Source: a virus
Direction: 5' to 3' (one strand)
DNA: 27,929 nucleotides
Virus record (IMG/VR): IMGVR_UViG_3300027861_001752
Location: 1 to 27,929 of that record
This document shows positions 21,402 to 27,215 of the stretch, in pieces. The notes under the pieces were generated by a model, which worked only from the letters and a program-made list of their open reading frames with translations, was not told where the DNA came from and made no database searches. Positions within the stretch are counted from its first letter, which is position 1, and every line of letters begins with the position of its first letter. The position numbers were made by a program, and so were the translations under genes.

Positions 21402-21605
21402 TTATCTTTGTGTTCCATTTGTACCACGAGTATAATCACGTGGTCCAGGTTTACATTTAGGATTAGTGCAATCTTTATCCATACCTTCATTAAAATCTAT
21501 ATCTTTACCGCATCGGGCACAAGGTATTACATTTTCTGGATCCCAGTTTGCTGGCTTTGATTTTGATTCTGAAAATTTTTCTAAATATTCTTTAAAAGAT
21601 TTCAT
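21402..21605 (-). CDS. Zinc-ribbon-like protein with a capsid-targeting-like N terminus
   Basis: A 67-residue protein starting MKSFKEYLEKFSESK, similar to the T4 internal-protein peptide, with Phe-Ser-Glu followed by Ser as a possible protease site. The middle has CARCGKDIDFN and DCTNPKCKPGP, two Cys pairs that could bind a zinc ion. The tail is basic. It overlaps the upstream member by 14 bases. If packaged, it would enter the cell with the DNA; its target is unknown. Confidence 0.75.
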   Translation of the reverse strand: MKSFKEYLEKFSESKSKPANWDPENVIPCARCGKDIDFNEGMDKDCTNPKCKPGPRDYTRGTNGTQR

Positions 21606-21942
21606 TGGCCATTGTTTTCTTTAGCATTTTTAAGTCTTGTTTATTCGCTTTACCAGATTTGGTAACTCTTGTAGGCTTTTTCTTTGCTAGTTTATCCTTG
21701 GGTGCCAGTGCCAGTTTTTCTTTAGCCTTGTCTTTCGCACTTCTTGAACCTACCTGACGACCGTATCCATCGACCCAAGAAATTCGACTAGCAAATTTTT
21801 TACCATGCTCTCTTTCAGCTCTTTTTATAATTTTACTGTCATCACCTGCCCTATCATCATCATACGTCATGTTTTTACTTTGCATCGCTCCAACATAAGT
21901 CTGTTTACTAATCTCTTCTAAATAGTCTTTAAATGTTTTCAT
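21592..21942 (-). CDS. Lys-rich protein with a capsid-targeting-like N terminus
   Basis: The 116-residue protein starts MKTFKDYLEEISK, in which Leu-Glu-Glu followed by Ile fits the Leu-x-Glu prohead protease rule. The body is strongly basic in its second half (KDKLAKKKPTRVTKSGKANK), suitable for binding DNA inside the head. It is the first of four neighbouring genes of this kind. A late promoter consensus lies about 57 bases upstream, inside the preceding gene. No enzymatic motif is visible. Confidence 0.78.
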   Translation of the reverse strand: MKTFKDYLEEISKQTYVGAMQSKNMTYDDDRAGDDSKIIKRAEREHGKKFASRISWVDGYGRQVGSRSAKDKAKEKLALAPKDKLAKKKPTRVTKSGKANKQDLKMLKKTMANEIF

Positions 21943-21945
21943 TGG

Positions 21946-22143
21946 TTATCTCCGTTTGTTCATTTTTTTGTAAAGTGAGAATACTTTATTGCTTGCAGTA
22001 TTTATAAAAAAGAAAGGTATAAAAGCATGAACGAAGGCCGCAAGTGTAAGTAGTAGAAAGGTAAAACTAAACCCTAATGCAACACCCATATGTTGCAGAT
22101 AAGTTTCACCGACTTCTTTAGGATGTTTTGTAAATGGGTTCAT
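21946..22143 (-). CDS. DUF6356-like membrane protein
   Basis: The 65-residue protein reads HPKEVGETYLQHMGVALGF near the start, then a long hydrophobic region containing FVHAFIPFFFINTAS. This is the pattern of DUF6356 proteins, which I know mainly from alphaproteobacteria. Their function is unknown. A host-type membrane gene inside a phage late unit suggests acquisition from the host lineage. It is coupled by ATGA to the structural gene upstream. Confidence 0.75.
   Translation of the reverse strand: MNPFTKHPKEVGETYLQHMGVALGFSFTFLLLTLAAFVHAFIPFFFINTASNKVFSLYKKMNKRR
21999..22006 (-). promoter_or_regulatory. T4-type late promoter before the MKTF gene array
   Basis: The minus strand reads TATAAATA within the DUF6356-like gene, about 57 bases before the first of four genes with capsid-targeting-like N termini. 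An exact consensus in this place fits late synthesis of head-packaged proteins, although a chance match in AT-rich coding DNA is possible. Confidence 0.5.
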
Positions 22144-22922
22144 TGTTCTTCTTTAATTAACAATATGTCAAAATGTGTAGTAACTGGTGGAGTGCCCGAA
22201 GTACTCTTTGCTCTTACTTCAAAGTCTAGCCCAGTACCGTTAAATTTGACCGGATATGTGTATTCAATAACAGAGGCTTGATCTTTCAATATAAGTTCGT
22301 CTGCTATTCTAAATCCTTTATTTTCATTTTCTCGGACTAACAAATATCCAGATCCATCGATATTGGTACCGGAAGGATTTGAGATAGAAAATCCCCAGGC
22401 ATGAATATAAGCACAATAACCTGCTGGAGGCGAGTACATCCCAAGTTGAGTTTGACCAAGATTGGCTTCTATTTGAGCCACAGTATAATTGTACTGATTA
22501 TGTACTGCTGTTATATCACCAACATTTGAATGTAAAAGATTCGTAACATTGTTTGCTGTAGAACCTAAGTCATCGACAAACATTCTATTGATTCTAAAAT
22601 AATCTTTTATTGTGGTTACTGAGTTTGTACCATTCAAGGATAGAGTTTCTTGAATGGGTTGTCTGGCTGCATCAAGTCCCTGTATTACGATATTTGAAGC
22701 GCCAAATGACGTACTAATATCATCGGAACTTGTAGAAGAAATTGTAAGTGTATTTGCTGCTTCTGGCCATTGATATTGTCCGCCAACAGGCCATACAGTC
22801 TCAAAAGATGTTCCTAACGCTGGATTCGCACCAAACTTATGGACATGTTGCGCACCGCGTTCTACACCACGAGACACATTTAAATGAAAATATTCCTTAT
22901 GAATAAAACGTTGATCACTCAT
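22140..22922 (-). CDS. Probable virion structural protein
   Basis: A 260-residue protein rich in Ser, Thr, Asn and Gly with alternating beta-strand character (for example NTLTISSTSSDDISTSFG and NIVIQGLDAARQPIQETLSL) and no catalytic motif. It starts FIHKEYFHLNVSRGVERGAQHVHKFG. Composition and position among late genes support a head or tail decoration protein. I do not recognise a named family. Its ATG directly follows the TAA of the upstream gene. Confidence 0.65.
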   Translation of the reverse strand: MSDQRFIHKEYFHLNVSRGVERGAQHVHKFGANPALGTSFETVWPVGGQYQWPEAANTLTISSTSSDDISTSFGASNIVIQGLDAARQPIQETLSLNGTNSVTTIKDYFRINRMFVDDLGSTANNVTNLLHSNVGDITAVHNQYNYTVAQIEANLGQTQLGMYSPPAGYCAYIHAWGFSISNPSGTNIDGSGYLLVRENENKGFRIADELILKDQASVIEYTYPVKFNGTGLDFEVRAKSTSGTPPVTTHFDILLIKEEQ

Positions 22923-23408
22923 TTATTTTCCTGATAAAGCTCTTCTTAATATTTCTTTGCGTTTCTTTCTGTCCTTAACAGGTTTCCAATGAGCCACATC
23001 ACTACCTGCACCTGGTACTTGGGGTGTTGCGTTTACTGGTGTTGCAACAGCAATTTCTTCCATCAAATGTTCATTTTGTTTAAGATATTCTATGTTTTCA
23101 AAGATAATATCAAGTAGTTCTTTATCAGAATACTCTTTGTTCTCTTCTTCTTTCAAAAGAAATAAAGCCGCTGCAAATGTAGCCATTTTACTCTGTAAAC
23201 CGACCTTTGCGAGCAATCTCTTTAAATTAAAAATAAATCTAAAAAAGTAACTATAGGCCTGTTTTTCCTTTTTCGTCTTTGGTCGCTTGAGTAACTTTCC
23301 TTTCTCATCAATAAGACCAAGCTCAAAGGCCTTAGTCTCTTTGAAAGGAGTTGAAAGTTCTCTTATAATTTTATAGAGAACGAAAAGATTGACTACTTGT
23401 TCAGCCAT
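22923..23408 (-). CDS. Conserved T4-like phage protein of unknown function
   Basis: The 161-residue protein is mostly helical: NLFVLYKIIRELSTPFKETKAFELGLID, then KTKKEKQAYSYFFRFIFNLKRL. Similar openings (a 'FxxYKFIRxLxTPF...D/AYxLGIID' pattern) occur in marine T4-like phages as I recall, without known function. A Pro/Val/Ala linker near residue 125 leads to a basic tail (DRKKRKEILRRAL). It follows a 17-codon micro-frame by one base. A head or tail assembly role is likely from its position only. Confidence 0.65.
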   Translation of the reverse strand: MAEQVVNLFVLYKIIRELSTPFKETKAFELGLIDEKGKLLKRPKTKKEKQAYSYFFRFIFNLKRLLAKVGLQSKMATFAAALFLLKEEENKEYSDKELLDIIFENIEYLKQNEHLMEEIAVATPVNATPQVPGAGSDVAHWKPVKDRKKRKEILRRALSGK

Positions 23409-23409
23409 T

Positions 23410-23463
23410 TTATGCTAAGTTCCTACCAATCGGTATCTGAGTAGTACCTTTTGTTGTTTTCAT
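23410..23463 (-). CDS. Possible 17-residue microprotein
   Basis: A micro-frame starts in a TAATG overlap with the upstream gene and stops one base before the next ATG (TAA-A-ATG), filling a 54-base gap exactly. It encodes MKTTKGTTQIPIGRNLA. Either it is a real microprotein or a translated spacer that keeps ribosomes coupled across the junction. Confidence 0.4.
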   Translation of the reverse strand: MKTTKGTTQIPIGRNLA

Positions 23464-23855
23464 TATAGTTTCCTTAGTTTATGAATGATGTACTCGTCCA
23501 TGGGCACATCACTCCCGATTATTGTTTCTTTTTCGTAACCAATCGGTTCTATTTTATCCTGCCAATACGACAGATACACCAAAAATGGTTTCAAATAATT
23601 TAGATGACCATTCAACTTATAACATAACATTCGTGTACAAGCTTCATGATAAAACACATTATACAACACGATCAAATGATTCATTATTAATCTTTCATTA
23701 ATATCATTTTTCTCTCTGTATCTAGCAAATAATCTTTTAATAGATTTCATTCTAGCCAAATCTTCAATAAACTCTATCTCGTCTGCTCCGTTAGGATTAT
23801 CATAATATTTTGCAGCATATAGAATAAAATTACTATCATCAAGTGTATCAAACAT
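23463..23855 (-). CDS. DUF7207-like marine phage protein
   Basis: The 130-residue protein contains NFILYAAKYYDNPNGADEIEF, then LARMKSIKRLFARYREKNDINERLIMNHLIVLYNVF, a pattern of a small helical protein conserved in marine T4-like phages (I recall it as DUF7207, not verified). It is soluble. No catalytic residues can be named. It sits between two structural-type genes. Confidence 0.7.
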   Translation of the reverse strand: MFDTLDDSNFILYAAKYYDNPNGADEIEFIEDLARMKSIKRLFARYREKNDINERLIMNHLIVLYNVFYHEACTRMLCYKLNGHLNYLKPFLVYLSYWQDKIEPIGYEKETIIGSDVPMDEYIIHKLRKL

Positions 23856-23867
23856 AAATTATTTTTC

Positions 23868-24236
23868 TTATGGTGTAAAGTCGGATAAAGCCACTCTTTT
23901 TAATGTTCCTTCCGCATCATTGTCTGATACAGCAACATAAAGATAATTTGCATCCCAAACAATTGTGCCCTTTGGATTCGCGCCAAACTGTGTGGTAGCA
24001 TTGTTAGATGATGGTGTAGTTGGACCACTGAGTTTTAAATTACCAGTAATACTTGTATTACCAGACACAGTTAGTGTCCCAGTAACAGAAGTGTTACTTG
24101 GAATATTACTAACTAGGTCAGATACACTTAAACTCTTTGTTGCTGTATTATTTGCATCAACAATGACAAATAAATCATCGGCAGCAAGATTACTGCCGAT
24201 GACTGCTGGTAGTTGCGATATTTTTAAATCAGCCAT
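23868..24236 (-). CDS. Short fibre-like structural protein
   Basis: A 122-residue protein beginning ADLKISQLPAVIGSNLAADDLFVIVD, an opening seen in many marine phage fibre or neck proteins, followed by repeated short beta segments (TSVTGTLTVSGNTSITGNLKL) typical of trimeric fibre shafts. It ends TLKRVALSDF. There is no enzymatic motif. It is probably a virion fibre, collar or adhesin piece. Confidence 0.7.
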   Translation of the reverse strand: MADLKISQLPAVIGSNLAADDLFVIVDANNTATKSLSVSDLVSNIPSNTSVTGTLTVSGNTSITGNLKLSGPTTPSSNNATTQFGANPKGTIVWDANYLYVAVSDNDAEGTLKRVALSDFTP

Positions 24237-24247
24237 TTAGTTGCTCC

Positions 24248-24895
24248 TTAAACGACTGTAAACTCGCCATTTGAAAGTACATTGCTCACAACGTCTAACA
24301 AAGTGTTTGAAGTAGTTGCACTAATTGTTAATGATGCTGCTTCTCCATCAAAGTTTGTGCTTGTTGGTGCAGCAAGAGATGTTAATAAATCTTCAGATTT
24401 TAATTTAAAGTTACCAGTACTGCCAGGTGTTCCAGTAAACACGAGTGTGTTGTTGGCTACATACTCATCATACTTTGCTTCTGATGTTGCATCGTTTGTT
24501 GTATTTGATGTGAAAGTGATTGTAGTGACACCATCTCTTTCTCTTGCAGTAAGAACAACATTTGCAGAAACAGCTAATGGTTCGTTCCATGTGACATAAA
24601 CAGTCATTGGATCAGATGTATTAAATGTAGCAATACCTGTTGCTGTGTTTGCACCAAGTTGAAGCAATGTGATATCTGGTTCACCCAGATTTGCTGAGTT
24701 AGCATAACCACCTGTTGTTCCACCAGGGTGTGCAGCGATGATTACTTCTTCTTTTACACGCTTAGTTCCATGAACGTCTGTATAAACTTGTTGACGTACC
24801 CAACCCTTATCGGTTGCAACTACGTTTCTTTTTGATGCGATTGAATCTGCTTCTGGAAGTGGTTGTTCTCCCGTTGTAAAGTCCCATGTAGACAT
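24248..24895 (-). CDS. Beta-rich virion structural protein
   Basis: The 215-residue protein starts STWDFTTGEQPLPEADSIASKRNVV and has DKGWVRQQVYTDVHGTKRVKEEVIIAAHPGG around residues 30-57. After that it is Thr, Ser and Asn rich with Ig-like beta character (MTVYVTWNEPLAVSANVVLTA). This suggests a head-surface or tail decoration protein. A CATAAATA late promoter candidate lies about 70 bases upstream. Family not recognised by name. Confidence 0.7.
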   Translation of the reverse strand: MSTWDFTTGEQPLPEADSIASKRNVVATDKGWVRQQVYTDVHGTKRVKEEVIIAAHPGGTTGGYANSANLGEPDITLLQLGANTATGIATFNTSDPMTVYVTWNEPLAVSANVVLTARERDGVTTITFTSNTTNDATSEAKYDEYVANNTLVFTGTPGSTGNFKLKSEDLLTSLAAPTSTNFDGEAASLTISATTSNTLLDVVSNVLSNGEFTVV

Positions 24896-24963
24896 TTTTG
24901 TTTCTCCTATTGTCTCTTTTCGTGATTAATTTATCGTAATCTTTACTCGGCATTATATAAGTT

Positions 24964-25560
24964 TTATTTATGTTCTCCGCGAGTCTTAGCCATTATTTCA
25001 TCCGCGTGTGGATGAAGTGCTGTCGGCAGACCCTTTTTAAACGATTCTTTATCGTTATTGTGTGCATGTTCTCTCATTTTAGTCCCAGATATACCAGATG
25101 TTCCTTCTGCATCCGGATCTCTATGACCTGCACTTTTCACTTTGATACTCTTATAGTTATAATGACCTTCTTTGCCATTATATTTATTTAATAGAGTACC
25201 CATTTCCTTTACTCTATCACTACCAACAACGACAGTCAGGTGTTCATGGCCGGCATCGTGTAGTCTTTTTGCGTGATGAAGTATAGTTGGTTCTTCTTTT
25301 GAAGATGCCGACACATTTACGCCCTTTGGTGCAATCTTTTTTACATATTTTGCTTTATGATCTGGATGTATCGGATTCTTTTTCGCGTCATGGCTGTGCG
25401 AAACCACCACATATGCTGATGCACCCTGCGACTCTGCTTCTTTATGAACTGCATGTATAAGTTTCTCATGACCAGTAGTAGGCGGATTCATTCTACCATA
25501 GGTCATTACGGCTCTTTTACCAGAAGTTGATTCGTAAATAAATTGCTTAAAAGTTTTCAT
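24964..25560 (-). CDS. Nucleotidyltransferase (cytidylyltransferase-like) with a capsid-targeting-like N terminus
   Basis: After MKTFKQFIYEST, which resembles the T4 internal-protein peptide and has an Ile-Tyr-Glu/Ser protease-like site, comes a nucleotidyltransferase domain. GRMNPPTTGHEKLI (residues about 22-35) contains the Thr-x-Gly-His form of the HxGH motif, VVVGSDRVKEM is near 110, and GISGTKMREHA near 157 is the ISSTxxR equivalent. Such domains transfer NMP groups, as in NMN or phosphopantetheine adenylyltransferases. The substrate is unknown. The ATG overlaps the stop of the DPCW gene as ATGA. An enzyme carrying a head-targeting peptide would be injected at infection, like T4 Alt (inference). 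Confidence 0.82.
   Translation of the reverse strand: MKTFKQFIYESTSGKRAVMTYGRMNPPTTGHEKLIHAVHKEAESQGASAYVVVSHSHDAKKNPIHPDHKAKYVKKIAPKGVNVSASSKEEPTILHHAKRLHDAGHEHLTVVVGSDRVKEMGTLLNKYNGKEGHYNYKSIKVKSAGHRDPDAEGTSGISGTKMREHAHNNDKESFKKGLPTALHPHADEIMAKTRGEHK
24965..24972 (-). promoter_or_regulatory. Near-consensus late promoter upstream of a structural gene
   Basis: The minus strand reads CATAAATA (one change from TATAAATA) at the very 3' end of the nucleotidyltransferase gene. A roughly 70-base leader with no gene follows before the ATG at 24895. Confidence 0.5.
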
Positions 25561-25688
25561 TCGTATGTTGACTTGTTGAGTTCATTGACCTCTTCAGTTT
25601 CTTCAGGTACGCAGTTAGGAACAGTTTTGCCATTCTTTTTCTTCGTGCCAACCATTTTATAGTTATCCCAGCAAGGATCATTTTTCAT
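25557..25688 (-). CDS. 43-residue DPCW-motif phage protein
   Basis: The protein reads MKNDPCWDNYKMVGTKKKNGKTVPNCVPEE and a short acidic tail. The pattern DPCWxxYxMVGxKKKxGKxVPNCVP is very common in T4-like and marine phages, often near head or core proteins, with no assigned function. Both ends are ATGA overlaps, with the Cys-rich gene before it and the nucleotidyltransferase gene after it, which makes it a secure gene despite its length. Confidence 0.87.
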   Translation of the reverse strand: MKNDPCWDNYKMVGTKKKNGKTVPNCVPEETEEVNELNKSTYE

Positions 25689-26341
25689 TTCTTTGTTTCA
25701 GTAAAAGTAACTGGCGTTTCGTTCTTATCTACTTTTGGATTGATAACGACTTTATCACCGTCTTTTAAAGAAACTTCTTTATCGCCCTTCAGTTTCTTAT
25801 GTTTGTTTTCGGAAACAGTTTTGTTTCGTTTAGGCTGAAAGTTCCATTTAGGACGACCATTTTTACCTCTAGTGACAGTAGCTATTCTTAGAGTTCTCTT
25901 CTCCACACGTTGTGTTTCTTCACTTACAGAAGAACAGCCAGCACAGTGACAGTCAGGTCCACATTCACCACCACATGAACAATCAGGACCACACATACAT
26001 TTTAGATTCAGATATTCTTCCGACTCTTTAACTTGTTTTTTTTTATTACGATGCTGTTTACCGATGGCTTTCTTAATTGCTTTTCTACGTTTTCTTAAAT
26101 ATCTATCAGTAACGTCTACTACGCCATCATTATTGATATCAGAGTCCTCTTGTCCAACTTTATCTAACGTAATTTGTTTATGAACCTTTCTTCTATGTCT
26201 TTTACCAGTTTCTGGATCTTTATAGAAAATAACTCTTCTATCAGCAGAATAAACTGAATCAGAACGACTACGTTCAGCAGCTTCAGTAATCTCTTTTACG
26301 GCTTCAACCAATTTATCTGGTTGACGAAAAATGTTGGTCAT
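25685..26341 (-). CDS. Basic protein with an EF-hand/dockerin-like loop and a metallothionein-like Cys cluster
   Basis: The 218-residue protein is very Lys/Arg-rich. Residues 68-79 (DINNDGVVDVTD) form a calcium-binding loop of the dockerin/EF-hand type. Residues 115-136 contain eight Cys in 22 residues, in the pattern Cys-x-Cys-Gly-Pro-Asp-Cys-x-Cys-Gly-Gly, repeated with a His among the ligands, which resembles metallothionein. The remainder, with KPKRNK-like stretches, suggests a nucleic-acid or head-core partner. AGGAG lies five bases before the ATG, and an exact late promoter is at 26369. I know of similar N-terminal parts in marine phages, but the Cys cluster is unusual to me. Function unknown. 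Confidence 0.75.
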   Translation of the reverse strand: MTNIFRQPDKLVEAVKEITEAAERSRSDSVYSADRRVIFYKDPETGKRHRRKVHKQITLDKVGQEDSDINNDGVVDVTDRYLRKRRKAIKKAIGKQHRNKKKQVKESEEYLNLKCMCGPDCSCGGECGPDCHCAGCSSVSEETQRVEKRTLRIATVTRGKNGRPKWNFQPKRNKTVSENKHKKLKGDKEVSLKDGDKVVINPKVDKNETPVTFTETKK

Positions 26342-26368
26342 ATGCTATCTCCTAAGAAATATTTAATA

Positions 26369-26376
26369 TATTTATA
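26369..26376 (-). promoter_or_regulatory. T4-type late promoter before the Cys-rich gene
   Basis: TATAAATA on the minus strand in the 38-base gap between the coiled-coil gene and the Cys-rich gene, 28 bases before the ATG, with AGGAG between. It is non-coding and exact, hence one of the strongest promoter calls here. Confidence 0.75.
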
Positions 26377-26379
26377 ATA

Positions 26380-26595
26380 TCAATCTTCTTCGTTTATATA
26401 ATTTAAACGTTGTTGTAATTGACCGTCTTTCTCATTATATATTGCATCTATGATAAAATTAGTCAGTTGTATTTCTTTTTTTAAAAAAAACATTTTTTTA
26501 TCTAATTTTTTTAATTCTTCTTCGTAATATGCTAACTCTTTTTCTTTACGAAGCTTTTGTTCTATAATGTCAACTAACGATAATATTTCAGTCAT
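26380..26595 (-). CDS. Small coiled-coil protein
   Basis: A 71-residue, highly charged helical protein (for example QKLRKEKELAYYEEELKKLDKKMFFLKKE) with clear heptad spacing and no membrane segment. It overlaps the upstream basic protein gene by 8 bases. A scaffold or assembly-chaperone role would fit such a protein in a late unit, but no family is recognised. Confidence 0.7.
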   Translation of the reverse strand: MTEILSLVDIIEQKLRKEKELAYYEEELKKLDKKMFFLKKEIQLTNFIIDAIYNEKDGQLQQRLNYINEED

Positions 26596-27148
26596 ACTTT
26601 TTTACAGATTGTCCCGGTGTTTTTTTCTGATAATTTTTGCGAAGTTTATCAGTACCATATTCACCAGCACCATGTTCTTCTGGTAATTCTTCGTCTTCAA
26701 GTACAGATGGATGATATGCAAATGCGCCTCGTGTTTTCATTTCTGGCAAATCAGAAGCATAAATTGTGTCTGGTATGCCAGCATAGAAAGATTCGTTCAC
26801 CGACTTCATTTTATTTGCGCGTCTTTTCATAAGTTCAACGCGGACTTTAGGTATCATTCTCTTTGTGATAGCTTGTGCAATTCTTTTATTCTTAGCAAGT
26901 CTATTAGCCATAATCGTGTCAACAGCGACTTTACCAGATATTGGTAAACTTTGATATTTTGCACCACGAGAAGAGGCAAATCTTTTCTTTAAAACTTTGA
27001 GTGCCTTTCTTGCTGCAAGTTTAGCCACACGTTCCTTTGAGGGTGGTCTTTTTTCTACAATATCTTTTCTACGTTTAAGACGTATTTTTCTCATTTTCAT
27101 ATTGCGAGCAAGTTTTCTTCTTTGAGAAGGACTTAATACTCTAGACAT
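26588..27148 (-). CDS. Highly basic protein, possible head-core or DNA-associated protein
   Basis: The 186-residue protein starts SRVLSPSQRRKLARNMKMRKIRLKRRKD, and its first 115 residues are dominated by Lys and Arg with helical character. The last 70 residues are acidic and different (YAGIPDTIYASDLPEMKTRGAFAYHPS), ending GQSVKKYD. The basic part would bind DNA or RNA. A perfect late promoter (27173) sits 25 bases upstream of the ATG, making it the first gene of the minus-strand late unit. No family is recognised with confidence. Confidence 0.7.
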   Translation of the reverse strand: MSRVLSPSQRRKLARNMKMRKIRLKRRKDIVEKRPPSKERVAKLAARKALKVLKKRFASSRGAKYQSLPISGKVAVDTIMANRLAKNKRIAQAITKRMIPKVRVELMKRRANKMKSVNESFYAGIPDTIYASDLPEMKTRGAFAYHPSVLEDEELPEEHGAGEYGTDKLRKNYQKKTPGQSVKKYD

Positions 27149-27172
27149 TTTTAAACCCCGTTGTTTTTCTTA

Positions 27173-27180
27173 TATTTATA
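27173..27180 (-). promoter_or_regulatory. T4-type late promoter, minus direction, of a divergent pair
   Basis: The minus strand reads TATAAATA, 25 bases before the ATG of the basic protein gene. It lies three bases from a plus-direction late-type element, so both late units start in the same 67-base gap. Confidence 0.75.
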
Positions 27181-27183
27181 TTT

Positions 27184-27191
27184 CATAAATA
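27184..27191 (+). promoter_or_regulatory. Late-type promoter, plus direction, for the fibre gene
   Basis: CATAAATA, one change from the T4 late consensus, 25 bases before the ATG of the fibre-like gene, with GGAG in between. Confidence 0.65.
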
Positions 27192-27215
27192 CAAGAAAAA
27201 ATCTTCGGAGACTTC

